The notes under the pieces were generated by a model. The model was not told the DNA's origin, did no database searches, and saw only the letters and a program-made list of their open reading frames with translations. 64,000 nucleotides of DNA from Oscillospiraceae bacterium (GTDB taxonomy: Bacteria > Bacillota > Clostridia > Oscillospirales > Ruminococcaceae), in the NCBI GenBank assembly GCA_009784825.1, contig WQXO01000005.1:100876-164875 (forward strand), read 5' to 3'. Shown one piece after another: positions 27,033-37,561 of the stretch (position 1 is the stretch's first letter; every line of letters starts with the position of its first letter). Made by a program: the position numbers and the translations under genes.

Positions 27033-28448
27033 TTATTGAACAGAGGCGTTCAGTTCGACAATCCTCGCATCAATGACGGCTCGGTTTTCCTCCCGCATTT
27101 GCGTATACGATTCGCCGTGAACCAACACGTATTTCGTTACCATTTGTACCGGCAGCTCGTATGCTGACATGCCGCCTACGTCTTCGCCTATACCGTTTTT
27201 AAAGTCGAAAACGGGGAATAAATCACGAACGGTTTCTTCAAGAATGTCAAGCTGTGCATCTGTCCAGCCATCGTCCCTCTTCCTCTTTTCACGTGCCGCT
27301 TCTCTTACCGCAGGCTCTTTTATTGTTAATATAACACATTGAGTCCAAGCGACAAACCCCTCTTGGTTTTTAGAGCCGGCTACAAACATGTAAGCGTCTT
27401 GTTTCATTTTTTGATAATACTTATCGGAGTTGGGGTCTCTCGGATAGGGGACTAAGCAGATTTCATCATCGTCCCACCCGTCACGGTCACGATAGTTTTT
27501 AAGTAACTCTGAATAGAACCATTGCCCGTTGTCCCAGAATAATATGTTGCCGCTTCTGAATTCACCGGGGTTCTGTGACCAGTCGTTAAGCTCATGGTGA
27601 GGATAACGATAGTTTCTTGTGCTGAGTATGGCAACTAATTCCATTGCCCGCTCAATTTTCACATCGTACATATTGTTTTTTAACTGACCGTTTTCAAGTG
27701 TGATTAATCCGATACCTGTTGTACAAAGGAAAGAATCGTCGGGTTCCCAGCCGCTGACAACGTATTTATCGTTGGCAGGGTCAGAAAAGCTTTCAGCCAT
27801 TTCAAGGAATTTATTCCAGTCCCATTTGCCCGATTTGTAAAGAGCGTAAGGGTCTTCCAATCCCGCTTCTTCAACTACGCTTTTCCTGTACCACAAGAAG
27901 TAGGAGGGAACTAATTCTGCAACCGCACAATAGTTTTTTCCGCCCCATTCAAACAGCCTGATAGCTTCCCTTGTGTCTGCCCATTCGGGTGCGTCAATGT
28001 CGATAACACCGTCAATCGATTGGAACAGATTTGCGTATATGCTGTACGGGAAGTTCCTGTCTTCAAATTGGAATATGTCGGGAGAGTCGCCTGATTGAAT
28101 CCTCTTGGCTAATTCAACGTAACGGTTTTCGTAGCCCACTGTCCAGTATTCAAAGACGTTGTCGCCCTTGTCCGGCTCGGGTACACCGTATTTAGCTTTG
28201 AACATTTCGGTGGACGCTCCGGTTTCGTCAATCGCATACCAGGATAACCACCTGATTTTCTTGGTGACTTCAACATCGGGAAGTCGTGGGTCGCCTGCTA
28301 ATCTTGCCACTTCTTCTTGAAGGCTCTCATCGGTTTCGTTGGTGCTGATTTCGGGAGAACCCAAATCGTCAGCGGGGCATGCTGTTATCGAAAACAGCAT
28401 TACACAAGCCATCAAAAGCACAGTAAGACGTTTTAATTTATTTGTCAT
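27033..28448 (-). CDS. Extracellular solute-binding lipoprotein
   Basis: LLMACVMLFSITACPADD lipobox; SBP-like IRWLSWY...FEDRNFPYSIYANLFQSID. Confidence 0.75.
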   Translation of the reverse strand: MTNKLKRLTVLLMACVMLFSITACPADDLGSPEISTNETDESLQEEVARLAGDPRLPDVEVTKKIRWLSWYAIDETGASTEMFKAKYGVPEPDKGDNVFEYWTVGYENRYVELAKRIQSGDSPDIFQFEDRNFPYSIYANLFQSIDGVIDIDAPEWADTREAIRLFEWGGKNYCAVAELVPSYFLWYRKSVVEEAGLEDPYALYKSGKWDWNKFLEMAESFSDPANDKYVVSGWEPDDSFLCTTGIGLITLENGQLKNNMYDVKIERAMELVAILSTRNYRYPHHELNDWSQNPGEFRSGNILFWDNGQWFYSELLKNYRDRDGWDDDEICLVPYPRDPNSDKYYQKMKQDAYMFVAGSKNQEGFVAWTQCVILTIKEPAVREAAREKRKRDDGWTDAQLDILEETVRDLFPVFDFKNGIGEDVGGMSAYELPVQMVTKYVLVHGESYTQMREENRAVIDARIVELNASVQ

Positions 28449-28628
28449 GTTTATCCTCCTTATATTAAAGAATTATTGATATAATATATACCTAAATATA
28501 ATTTTAACATATTTTTTACAAAAAAACAATGATTATATATACAGAAATAAATGCAACTATTTTGTAGAGAATTAACAAAAAATTAGATTCCATGCAACAT
28601 TTGTGACATTAACTCTATTTTAATTGTT

Positions 28629-29273
28629 TTATTTGGTTCCGAAAATTCTGTCGCCCCCGTCACCAAATCCGGGAACAACATATAAATCCTCGTTTAATCC
28701 ATCGTCCAAAGCACCGCAGAATATTTCAACATCGGGGTGGCTTTTCTGCATTGCCTCAACCCCCTCCGGACAGGCAATCACGACTATAAACTTCACTGAT
28801 TCCGAGCCGGCTTGTTTGATTTTGTTGATGGCTTCAATCGCACAGTTGCCCGTCGCTAACATTAAGTCCATGACTATTACATCCCTTTGTGCAATGTCAA
28901 CAGGGAGCTTGCAATAATAGTCATGCACGCCTTTTTTATCCTCGGTTCGGCAGACACCGATATGCCCGACCTTTGCGGCAGGGATTAGGCTTACTGCACC
29001 CTCTAACATTCCGAGCCCTGCACGAAGTATCGGCACTAACGCTAATTTCCTCCCGGAAAGAACCTTCGCCTTAGCTAATGCAATCGGGGTTTGAACCTCA
29101 ACCTCTTTAAGCGGCAGGTCACGTGTTGCCTCATAAGTCATAAGCAAAGCAAGCTCGGCGGTTAATTCACGGAATTCCTTTGAAATGGTGGTCTTGTCCC
29201 GCATTAACGAGATTTTATGTTGAATCTGCGGGTGGTCTAAAATATGGAATTTTTCTGTATTTATATTACTCAT
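28629..29273 (-). CDS. upp: Uracil phosphoribosyltransferase
   Basis: HPQIQHKISLMRDKTT...VPILRAGLGMLEG...DLMLATGNCAIEAI. Confidence 0.95.
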   Translation of the reverse strand: MSNINTEKFHILDHPQIQHKISLMRDKTTISKEFRELTAELALLMTYEATRDLPLKEVEVQTPIALAKAKVLSGRKLALVPILRAGLGMLEGAVSLIPAAKVGHIGVCRTEDKKGVHDYYCKLPVDIAQRDVIVMDLMLATGNCAIEAINKIKQAGSESVKFIVVIACPEGVEAMQKSHPDVEIFCGALDDGLNEDLYVVPGFGDGGDRIFGTK

Positions 29274-29715
29274 TGGTATACTCCTTTTCCTCTATTGCCG
29301 TGATTTTATCTATACGTAAGGTATGCCGTCCCCCCTCGAATTCTGTGGTCAGCCATACATTAAGTAACTCCCACGCCGCTTCACAGCCGATTGCTCTTCC
29401 GCTTAAACAAATAACATTCGTATCATTATGCAGACGTGTGTACTTAGCTGTGTAATAATCCCCGCATAACGCCGCACGAATTCCTTTAATTTTATTAGCG
29501 GCAATAGATATACCCACCCCTGTTCCGCAGACGAGAACGCCTTTGCTGCCGGGGTCTTTCAGAACTCTCCTGCAAACAAGCTCGGCAATGTCGGGATAGT
29601 CCACGCTTGAACCGTCACACCCGCAGTCAATGTAAGGGTGGTTGTTCTTCTCAAGCTGTTTCTTGAGGAATTCCTTTGTTTCGTAGCCGCCGTGGTCTGA
29701 GCCGATAATAATCAT
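29266..29715 (-). CDS. rpiB: Ribose 5-phosphate isomerase B
   Basis: MIIIGSDHGGYETKEFLKK...VLVCGTGVGISIAANK. Confidence 0.95.
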   Translation of the reverse strand: MIIIGSDHGGYETKEFLKKQLEKNNHPYIDCGCDGSSVDYPDIAELVCRRVLKDPGSKGVLVCGTGVGISIAANKIKGIRAALCGDYYTAKYTRLHNDTNVICLSGRAIGCEAAWELLNVWLTTEFEGGRHTLRIDKITAIEEKEYTNE

Positions 29716-30380
29716 AATTTTTCACGCTCCCTTTCTGCTTGTGGTTTTCTTATATACATGGGCATTAATTTTTCTGCACTTATAAATTCATCAGCGGCTA
29801 AACAAACACTTGCCGCATTTTGATAACGGGTGATTTCGGGAGCGATAGAGCATGTCCCCTCGAAATAGTTATATGATAACTCTGCTCCATCACCCACAAA
29901 GACGATTTCCTTTTCGGTAAGCTGTGACAGCTCCACACCTAATTCATCTAATGAAATTGCACGGTCGGGGGTCAACCTTGTAACAGTATCTGCGGTTATG
30001 TCGAATAAGGCGTTGTAGACTTCGTTTCGGCGTGCGTCCATAACACAGCAGGTGATTACGTTCTGCCCTATGAGGTTGTAGGCAAGTGACAGCAACGTAG
30101 AAACCCCGCAGACCGGTTTGCTTAAAGCGAACGCCATTCCCTTAATCGCAGAAACGCTTATTCGCAACCCCGTGAACGAGCCGGGCCCGTTCGATACCGC
30201 AAAAGCGTCAATGTCGTTTAGTGATAAATTAGCCGACTTTAACACACTTTCAGTAAGCGGAAGAAGCGTCTGCGAATGGGTTACGGGGACATTTACGCTT
30301 GCATATGCGAGGATTTTGTCATTGTCGCATACTGCACATGAAGCGGTTACAGCCGAGCTGTCAAGACCGAGAATAATCAT
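29712..30380 (-). CDS. tsaB: tRNA t6A modification protein TsaB
   Basis: MIILGLDSSAVTASCAV...GPGSFTGLRISVSAIKGMA. Confidence 0.93.
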   Translation of the reverse strand: MIILGLDSSAVTASCAVCDNDKILAYASVNVPVTHSQTLLPLTESVLKSANLSLNDIDAFAVSNGPGSFTGLRISVSAIKGMAFALSKPVCGVSTLLSLAYNLIGQNVITCCVMDARRNEVYNALFDITADTVTRLTPDRAISLDELGVELSQLTEKEIVFVGDGAELSYNYFEGTCSIAPEITRYQNAASVCLAADEFISAEKLMPMYIRKPQAEREREKL

Positions 30381-30771
30381 TTATTATTATTTCCCTTGTG
30401 TTTTCGTCTTTTTTTATAATTTCGATTTTATAATATTTATCGAATTCCTGCTCTAAATCGGGAATGTTTTCGCTCCATTCTATTGCGATAATTCCTTTAC
30501 CGATATAGTCATAAAACCCGATTGCGTATAGGTCGTCAATACTGCTTATTCTGAACAAGTCAAAGTGATACAGACCGGGATATTCATTAATTAATGCGAA
30601 CGTCGGGCTGGTTACGTTTTCGGTGATTCCTAAGCCCTGTGCCATTCCTTTGACGAAGTGGGTTTTGCCTACCCCCATTTCTCCATACATCAGTATAACG
30701 TCATAAGTGTTCAGCGTTTTTGCGAAGTCCCTACCTGTTTCAACAGTTTCGTTGACCGAATTAGTAATCAT
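30361..30771 (-). CDS. tsaE: tRNA t6A modification ATPase TsaE
   Basis: MYGEMGVGKTHFVKGMAQGLGI...VTSPTFALINEY. Confidence 0.93.
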   Translation of the reverse strand: MITNSVNETVETGRDFAKTLNTYDVILMYGEMGVGKTHFVKGMAQGLGITENVTSPTFALINEYPGLYHFDLFRISSIDDLYAIGFYDYIGKGIIAIEWSENIPDLEQEFDKYYKIEIIKKDENTREIIINDYSRS

Positions 30772-32450
30772 CAGAACAGACCCGTGACAGAGCCGTTTTC
30801 GTCAATGTCGATGCTGTTTGCTGACGGGGTTTTCGGCAGCCCCGGCATGGTCATAACGTCGCCTGTTAATGCGACAATGAACCCCGCTCCCGCCGATAAT
30901 TTTACATCACGAACGGTGATTGTGAAGTTTTCCGGTTTCCCTAATTTCAACGGGTCATCAGAAAGGGAATACTGCGTTTTTGCGACACAAACCGGTAGGT
31001 TCCCGAAACCGAGATTTTCTATTTCCGAGATGGATTTTTCGGCGGTATGCTCGAATTTCACTCTTCCCGCACGGTAGATTTCTCTCGCAATTGTTTCAAG
31101 CTTTTCTTTTATAGTAGTGTTTAATTCATATAATGGCGTAAAATTATTAATTGTGAATTGTGAATTGTGAATTGTTTCGACAACCTTATTCGCTAATTCA
31201 ATCCCGCCCTCGCCGCCTTTCAGAAATACCTCCGACAAAGCACAAGGGACATTCATCTCATCGCAGAAGTTTTTGACGAATTCTAATTCGTTATCGCTGT
31301 CTGTACTGAACCGGTTTAATGCGACGATTACCGGAACATTAAATTTCCCGATATTTTCTATATGGGTTTTAAGGTTGATAATGCCTTTTTTGAGAGCGTC
31401 AATATTTTCAGCGGCAAGCTCGGTTTTAGGAACACCGCCATTGTATTTCAACGCACGCACAGTTGCAACAAGAACAGCACAGGCAGGGGTTAGTCCCGCA
31501 TAACGGCACTTAATGTCGAAGAACTTTTCTGCCCCTAAGTCAGAGCCGAAGCCCGCTTCCGTCACAACATAATCCCCTAATTTTAACGCTAACTTTGTCG
31601 CCCTCACCGAGTTGCACCCGTGAGCGATGTTCGCAAAGGGCCCGCCGTGAATAAGTGCGGGGGTGTTCTCAATGGTTTGCACAAGGTTGGGATTAATTGC
31701 GTCTTTTAACAAGGTTGCCATTGCCCCCGGTGCTTTCAGGTCACTCGCAAAAACAGGTTTGTTGTCATAAGAATAAGCGACTAAAATCCTGCCAAGGCGT
31801 GCTTTTAAGTCCGGTAAATCATTAGCAAGGCACAGGATTGCCATGACCTCGCTCGCTACTGTTATTATAAACCCGTCCTGCCTTGGAGTTCCGTCGATTT
31901 TTGCCCCTAAGCCGATTATGGTGTTTCTTAAAGCACGGTCGTTCATGTCGAGGCACCGCTTGATTTGAACACGACGAGGGTCAATCCCTAAGCTGTTGCC
32001 CTGTTGAATATGGTTATCTAATAATGCACACAGCAGATTATTCGCACCGGTTATGGCGTGCATGTCCCCCGTGAAGTGCAGGTTGATGTCCTCCATTGGC
32101 AGAACCTGTGAATAACCCCCGCCTGCCGCACCTCCCTTAACGCCGAACACAGGGCCTAACGACGGTTCACGAAGTGCAAGAACTGCATTTTTGTTAAGGC
32201 GGCACAACGCTTGTGATAAACCGATACTTGTGGTCGTCTTACCCTCGCCTGCGGGAGTAGGGTTAATCGCAGTTACAAGAATGAGCTTACCTTCCGTTTT
32301 TTCTTGAAGCCTGTCGATACATTTCTGGGGGATTTTCGCCTTATAATGCCCGTAGGGTTCGGTATCGTCAGCCGATAAGCCTAAGTCGACGGCAATGTCT
32401 GTGATTTTTTTGAGTTCCGCAGATTGTGCGATTTGTATATCTGTGAGCAT
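30771..32450 (-). CDS. fhs: Formate--tetrahydrofolate ligase
   Basis: [53 protein letters not shown]. Confidence 0.97.
   Translation of the reverse strand: MLTDIQIAQSAELKKITDIAVDLGLSADDTEPYGHYKAKIPQKCIDRLQEKTEGKLILVTAINPTPAGEGKTTTSIGLSQALCRLNKNAVLALREPSLGPVFGVKGGAAGGGYSQVLPMEDINLHFTGDMHAITGANNLLCALLDNHIQQGNSLGIDPRRVQIKRCLDMNDRALRNTIIGLGAKIDGTPRQDGFIITVASEVMAILCLANDLPDLKARLGRILVAYSYDNKPVFASDLKAPGAMATLLKDAINPNLVQTIENTPALIHGGPFANIAHGCNSVRATKLALKLGDYVVTEAGFGSDLGAEKFFDIKCRYAGLTPACAVLVATVRALKYNGGVPKTELAAENIDALKKGIINLKTHIENIGKFNVPVIVALNRFSTDSDNELEFVKNFCDEMNVPCALSEVFLKGGEGGIELANKVVETIHNSQFTINNFTPLYELNTTIKEKLETIAREIYRAGRVKFEHTAEKSISEIENLGFGNLPVCVAKTQYSLSDDPLKLGKPENFTITVRDVKLSAGAGFIVALTGDVMTMPGLPKTPSANSIDIDENGSVTGLF
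31141..31175 (-). repeat. In-frame (CAATTCA)n / AATTAATAATT repeat in fhs
   Basis: Minus strand CAATTCACAATTCACAATTCACAATTAATAATTTT encodes [12 protein letters not shown]. Confidence 0.75.
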
Positions 32451-32459
32451 GATGCCTCC

Positions 32460-32663
32460 TTATGCAACGATAAAAGGTTGTTCAACCTCAACAACAACGC
32501 TCTTTATATCTTTTGGGTAAACTGTTTCCTGTTCATATTCGTTGTCCGGTGTTAAAATATCTATCATATATGCTTCACCGTTATTGAATATCTCGATAAC
32601 CACTCCGAATTTTCCGTTTTTAAGACGTATTTTCTGATACATATTAAGTTTCATTTCTATCAC
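32460..32663 (-). CDS. DUF4926-like protein
   Basis: YQKIRLKNGKFGVVIEIFNNGEAYMIDILTPDNEYEQETVYPKDIKSV. Confidence 0.72.
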   Translation of the reverse strand: MIEMKLNMYQKIRLKNGKFGVVIEIFNNGEAYMIDILTPDNEYEQETVYPKDIKSVVVEVEQPFIVA

Positions 32664-33012
32664 CTCGTAAATTCTTCTTTGTTACATAAACATTTGTAAG
32701 TCTTGGATAATCAAGACCGTTTTCAACAATCCAGCCTGTCAGAACATTGGCAGACTTTCCGTTTTCGCCAATTAACCGCATAATAATCTCATAAATGTCC
32801 CCAAATCCGTTATTGCCCTTGAAAACGGCTTTATGATTCCATATGTTCTCATTGATGTTTTTAATGAGTTTGTCTGCATTATCTATAGTATATCCCAACG
32901 CCGTTGCAAATGCAATTGCTTTATCGGGAGACCTTTCAAAATTAAGCGAATAGTTTACCAGTTTTTCAATCGGTATAACTGCTTTTTCTGCATTGGGTAA
33001 TATATCTGACAT
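32644..33012 (-). CDS. DUF6883-like protein
   Basis: IPIEKLVNYSLNFERSPDKAIAFATALGYTIDNADKLIKNINENI; overlaps the next gene. Confidence 0.7.
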   Translation of the reverse strand: MSDILPNAEKAVIPIEKLVNYSLNFERSPDKAIAFATALGYTIDNADKLIKNINENIWNHKAVFKGNNGFGDIYEIIMRLIGENGKSANVLTGWIVENGLDYPRLTNVYVTKKNLRGDRNET

Positions 33013-33075
33013 TCGGTATCCCCTTCACTTAATTATTCTACCATAGTTTTTTCAATAAAACAATACTTTATTAAT

Positions 33076-36000
33076 TTATTCATTCAGTTCCTGTTTCAAT
33101 AACCTTGACACCCCTTTTTCCTGCATGAACACACCGTAAAGCACGTCACACCCCTCAATGGTGGAACGCCTGTGCGTAATCATCATCAGCTGTGTGGTGT
33201 CAGAGTATTTCTTCAGATAGTTAATATACTGCGATACATTAACCTCATCTAACGCCGCATCAACCTCGTCAAGCATGCAGAAAGGTGTCGGACGGTGCAG
33301 TAATATAGAGAAATACAACGTAATCGCCACTAACGCTTTCTCCCCGCCGGAAAGTGCAATCAGATTGTTAATAACCTTGCCCGGAGGAGCAGCGTAGATT
33401 TCTATTCCCGAATTAAGCACATCTGATGAATCGGTCAGCTCTAACCTTGCACTGCCGCCACGGAACATTTCGGAGAAAATGCGGGTGAAATGTTTGTTTA
33501 TGTCGTTGAAACTCTCAAGGAATCTTGCACGGATTTCCACAGTTATTTCATTGATGAATTTTTCCAATTCCCGCTTAGCCGAGCGAACATCGTTTAACTG
33601 ACCGGACAGCTCCTCATGACGTTCCTTAACATTTATATATTCGTCGATTGCCGCAAAGTTAATGTCGCCGAGGGCACGAAGCTTCCGCTTGATTTCCGCC
33701 AATCTGGAATTGGCAGTCGTCACTTTTTCGATAACTGTTTCTGCCGCCTTTGCAACCGCCTCTGACGGGGTTAATGAATAGTTCTCCCACAATGCGGTTT
33801 TGATTTTTTCAGCAGAATTTTCAAGATTGTCTTTCTTTTCCAAAGCCGCCGCCAACGCACTCGCAAACTTGCCTTTTGCCTCGGTTTTTTCTCTGATTAA
33901 AGAATAGATTTCAGTGGCACGTTTTTCAAGCTCCTCGCTGCGTTTAATCAGTGCGGTGATTTCGTCTTTATTCTCGCCGAATTTCTTGTTAATGTCTTCA
34001 ATTTCAACACGTTTATTCTCGATTGCTTTAAACAGACCGTCGTTTTTTTCCTCTAAGGCGGATATTTCCGTCAGCAATGCACCGGAATCGTTTTTGACGT
34101 TTTCACGGCTACGGTTTAATTCTGCAATCTGATTATTCAGCCCCTCTATGTCCTTATCTCTGGTGAGCCGCTCTATATTTAATGCGGATATATTGTCGGA
34201 AATGTCCCTCCTGCGAGCGGAGGAGGTTTCTAATAATTTGTTCTTTTCGGCGGCAACAGTTTCCTGTTCGGACAGTTTTTCGGCGATTTCATTCAACTCG
34301 GTTTCGTGTTTTTTAATGGTTTCTTGTTCCTCTGAAATTCGCTTTTCACAGCGAGCTAACACTAATTCGGAGTTGCTTCGCTGTTCCTCAAACTGCCGAA
34401 GCATATCAAAAGTACCGTCAAGCTGTGCTGTCAAACGCAGCTCCTCACCGGAAATTTTAACTAATTCCTCCCGCATACCCTCACACTCTAACTTCATTTT
34501 AGCACACTCTGCCTCAAGGAGTTTGTGGTTGGCTTTCGATGTTTCTAACTCGGTTTCTAAGTTTTGTAATTGATTTGAGAGTGTTTCAATCTCACGCTTA
34601 CGGCTGATAATGCCCGCACTCTTATCAACACTCCCCCCTGTGAACGAGCCGCCTGCGTTAATTACCTGCCCGTCAAGTGTTACGATTTTAAACTTATAAC
34701 CGTATTTTTTTGCGATTACCGTGGCAACGTCAATATCCTCGGCGAATACGGTTCTTCCGAGCAGCGAGCGGATAATCCCCGAATATTTCTCATCGTGCTG
34801 AACTATTTCATGCCCTAAGCCGACGAACCCCTCCTCATCGTCTAACCCTTTTTGTTCGAGGATTCGCCCGTCAATTGAGGTCAGCGGCAGGAACGTGGCT
34901 CTGCCCGCCTTGTTTTCCTTCAGGAATTTTAAACAGCGTTTCGCAGTGGACTCATTCCCCACTATGATATTCTGTAACGCTGAACCCAACGCAGTTTCTG
35001 CCGCCACGGAATATTTTCCGTCAACCCTTACTATGTCTGCAACAGTTCCGTGAATGTCGCTTAATTTACCCTGTTTTGCGGCGGTTATAACGGATTTCAC
35101 GCTGGCATAATACCCCGCCATTGAACGCTCTACATCGTTAAGCACGTCGAACCGTGATTTCTTTTGGTTGAATTCTAAACGAATCCGCTCAAATTCCTCA
35201 CGGGTGGAATCGAATTTTTCCGCCTTTTTCTCGTATAACCGGCTGTATCCGGACAATTTATTCTCGGTTTCGGACTTTTGCTCGGTTAAGCTTTCGATTT
35301 GTTTTTCTAAGTCTTTAAGGCGTTGATTTTGTTTTTCAAATTCATCAGATTGACCGGAAAGAATTTCGTTGGCTTCGTCTAATTGTGATTTCAGATTTTC
35401 CGCAGATTCTTTTGAGCGGGAAATGTAGATTTCTGCCGACGCTTTAGCACTGTATAACTCGCCGATAATTCGGTCAATTTCACGGTGTTCGGTGTCCAAT
35501 GCGGAATTCTCGGTGTCTATTGCGGTTAATGCCAGGTTCTCGTTGATTAGATTTTTGTCGATATTTGTGATTGATTTTTCTATAACGACAATCTGCTTTT
35601 TGAACTCCTCAACTCTTTGAACAAGCTCAGTATCGCTCTTTTCAGAAATTTTAATCTGTTCTTTTATGGCGGAAATTCTGCCGTCGTTATGCGAAATTTC
35701 CGATTCGGTGGTGGCGATTGCGGTGTTTGCTTCGTTTATCTTTTCTCTTGACGAATCGCTTTGGCGGTTCAACCTGTCCCGCTCCCCCTCTATGCTCTGC
35801 CGCTTTTCGGAAACGGTTTCGGTTTCTGCATCCAAATCCTCGATTTCCCGCTCGAAATGCTCACATTCCCCCTGATTAAGTAAAACGCTGTTCTCGATGT
35901 TTACGAGATTGTTCCCGATAGCGTCAAGCTCCCTCACGCTTAATGCCACACTCAGGACTTCCTCCTCGTCCATAAGCTCACGGGCTTTTTTCGCTTTTTC

Positions 36001-36627
36001 CGCTTGTTTTTCTAAAACAGGCAGACGGGTTTGCAATTCGGTTTCTATGTCCAACAACCGCAGAAGGTGGTCTTCTGTGCGTGAAAGGTTACGCTCGGCT
36101 TCGTCTTTCTGGTGCAGGAATTTCGACACGCCTGCCGCCTCTTCAAAGACCTCACGCCTGTTCGCCGCCTTGGAGTTGACGATTTCTTCAATCCGCCCCT
36201 GCCCGATTATCGAATAACCGTCACGCCCCAGTCCTGTCCCCATGAACAGGGTATGCACGTCCTTTAAGCGGGACTTTATGCCGTTGATAAGATACTCGCT
36301 TTCACCCGTGCGGTAGAGCTTTCTTGTAATAACAACCTCGTCGTTGTCAACAAGCAGCCGCCTGTCAGAATTGTCAATTGTCAGAGCAACCTTAGCAACT
36401 CCCATTGAACGGCGGGTTTCTGTTCCGTGGAATATGACGTCCTCCATTTTATCGCCACGCAACGTCTTAGCCCCCTGCTCGCCCATTACCCAGCGGAGTG
36501 CGTCGCTTATGTTGCTTTTCCCGTGACCGTTCCTGCCGACGATTGCAGTTGTTTTGGTGTCGAACAACAAAACAGTCTTGTCGGGGAAGGATTTGAAGCC
36601 TTGAATTTCTAACGATTTAAAGTACAT
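33076..36627 (-). CDS. smc: Chromosome segregation protein SMC
   Basis: MYFKSLEIQGFKSFPDKTVLLF, Walker A GRNGHGKSN, C-term LSGGEKALVAITLYFSILL. Confidence 0.97.
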   Translation of the reverse strand: MYFKSLEIQGFKSFPDKTVLLFDTKTTAIVGRNGHGKSNISDALRWVMGEQGAKTLRGDKMEDVIFHGTETRRSMGVAKVALTIDNSDRRLLVDNDEVVITRKLYRTGESEYLINGIKSRLKDVHTLFMGTGLGRDGYSIIGQGRIEEIVNSKAANRREVFEEAAGVSKFLHQKDEAERNLSRTEDHLLRLLDIETELQTRLPVLEKQAEKAKKARELMDEEEVLSVALSVRELDAIGNNLVNIENSVLLNQGECEHFEREIEDLDAETETVSEKRQSIEGERDRLNRQSDSSREKINEANTAIATTESEISHNDGRISAIKEQIKISEKSDTELVQRVEEFKKQIVVIEKSITNIDKNLINENLALTAIDTENSALDTEHREIDRIIGELYSAKASAEIYISRSKESAENLKSQLDEANEILSGQSDEFEKQNQRLKDLEKQIESLTEQKSETENKLSGYSRLYEKKAEKFDSTREEFERIRLEFNQKKSRFDVLNDVERSMAGYYASVKSVITAAKQGKLSDIHGTVADIVRVDGKYSVAAETALGSALQNIIVGNESTAKRCLKFLKENKAGRATFLPLTSIDGRILEQKGLDDEEGFVGLGHEIVQHDEKYSGIIRSLLGRTVFAEDIDVATVIAKKYGYKFKIVTLDGQVINAGGSFTGGSVDKSAGIISRKREIETLSNQLQNLETELETSKANHKLLEAECAKMKLECEGMREELVKISGEELRLTAQLDGTFDMLRQFEEQRSNSELVLARCEKRISEEQETIKKHETELNEIAEKLSEQETVAAEKNKLLETSSARRRDISDNISALNIERLTRDKDIEGLNNQIAELNRSRENVKNDSGALLTEISALEEKNDGLFKAIENKRVEIEDINKKFGENKDEITALIKRSEELEKRATEIYSLIREKTEAKGKFASALAAALEKKDNLENSAEKIKTALWENYSLTPSEAVAKAAETVIEKVTTANSRLAEIKRKLRALGDINFAAIDEYINVKERHEELSGQLNDVRSAKRELEKFINEITVEIRARFLESFNDINKHFTRIFSEMFRGGSARLELTDSSDVLNSGIEIYAAPPGKVINNLIALSGGEKALVAITLYFSILLHRPTPFCMLDEVDAALDEVNVSQYINYLKKYSDTTQLMMITHRRSTIEGCDVLYGVFMQEKGVSRLLKQELNE

Positions 36628-37561
36628 GGATTTTTAATTCCTCGCCTTGTTTTTCTTTTATTCTGTAGGTGAACCCTAATTCTTCTAATTTTCGCTTGTT
36701 TTCGCCCTTGTGTCCGTTGATTTTGCTGATGTTACGTTTGTCGGTGAATATGCGGAATTTGTTTGAACCTGCATTCTTCATAAATTCATATATCTTATTA
36801 AAGTAATACCGCCCTATGATTAACTCGCCTATGATATTACCGGGATAGTTTAACCCGATGCGTATTACACGTATATTATTTTGAACCAACCTTTTATATA
36901 TTTCAGAGCATAATTCAATAGTTTCCTCCTGTGAAAACGGCGTGTGTCCTATTTCAAAAAGCCGTGTCCCCTCGAATACCTCAAGCGGGTATATCCGCAC
37001 AGTGTCGGGATTTAGTTTTATTAATTCATCTGCGGTATACAGCGATTTTTCATATGTGTCCTTGTACAATCCGGTCATCATCTGTAAGCCTAATTCAAAC
37101 TCATAATTCTTAATCAGCTTTGCGGAGGCTCTTACGCTTTCAGAACTATGTCCCCGATTATTGGCAGAAAGCACCTCATCGTCCATACTTTGTGCCCCTA
37201 ACTCAATTGCGGTTACGCCGAACCGGTTTAACTGTGCGAGAACTGCTTCATTTATATAATCCGGGCGGGTGGATATACGAATTCCCGTAAACACATCGTG
37301 TTTTTGCAAATATTCATTTGCGACGGTCAGCAGTTGTTCACGATAATCGTTTTCTAAAGCCGTGAACGTCCCTCCGAAAAACGCAATTTCTGCCGACATT
37401 TTTCGCCGATTAAGTGAAAGAACATGTTCATCGAGAATTGTACGAATGTCCAAAGCGGTTACCGATTTTGCTTTTTCGGTAATGGCATTTTTGTTGCAGA
37501 ACGAGCATTTATGCGGGCAGCCCAAGTGCGGTATAAATATGGAGGCGTTAGTCTTTTTCAT
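36617..37561 (-). CDS. Radical SAM protein (ELP3/COG1243-like N-terminal fold)
   Basis: IFIPHLGCPHKCSFCNK CxxxCxxC; FFGGTFTAL. Confidence 0.85.
   Translation of the reverse strand: MKKTNASIFIPHLGCPHKCSFCNKNAITEKAKSVTALDIRTILDEHVLSLNRRKMSAEIAFFGGTFTALENDYREQLLTVANEYLQKHDVFTGIRISTRPDYINEAVLAQLNRFGVTAIELGAQSMDDEVLSANNRGHSSESVRASAKLIKNYEFELGLQMMTGLYKDTYEKSLYTADELIKLNPDTVRIYPLEVFEGTRLFEIGHTPFSQEETIELCSEIYKRLVQNNIRVIRIGLNYPGNIIGELIIGRYYFNKIYEFMKNAGSNKFRIFTDKRNISKINGHKGENKRKLEELGFTYRIKEKQGEELKIHVL

Noticed and set aside
34148-34573. 141-aa plus-strand ORF (and similar Ser-rich ORFs at 33914, 35666, 35897)
   Set aside because: Antisense to smc coiled coil; Ser/Arg/Phe-rich composition is the reverse complement of Glu/Lys codons.
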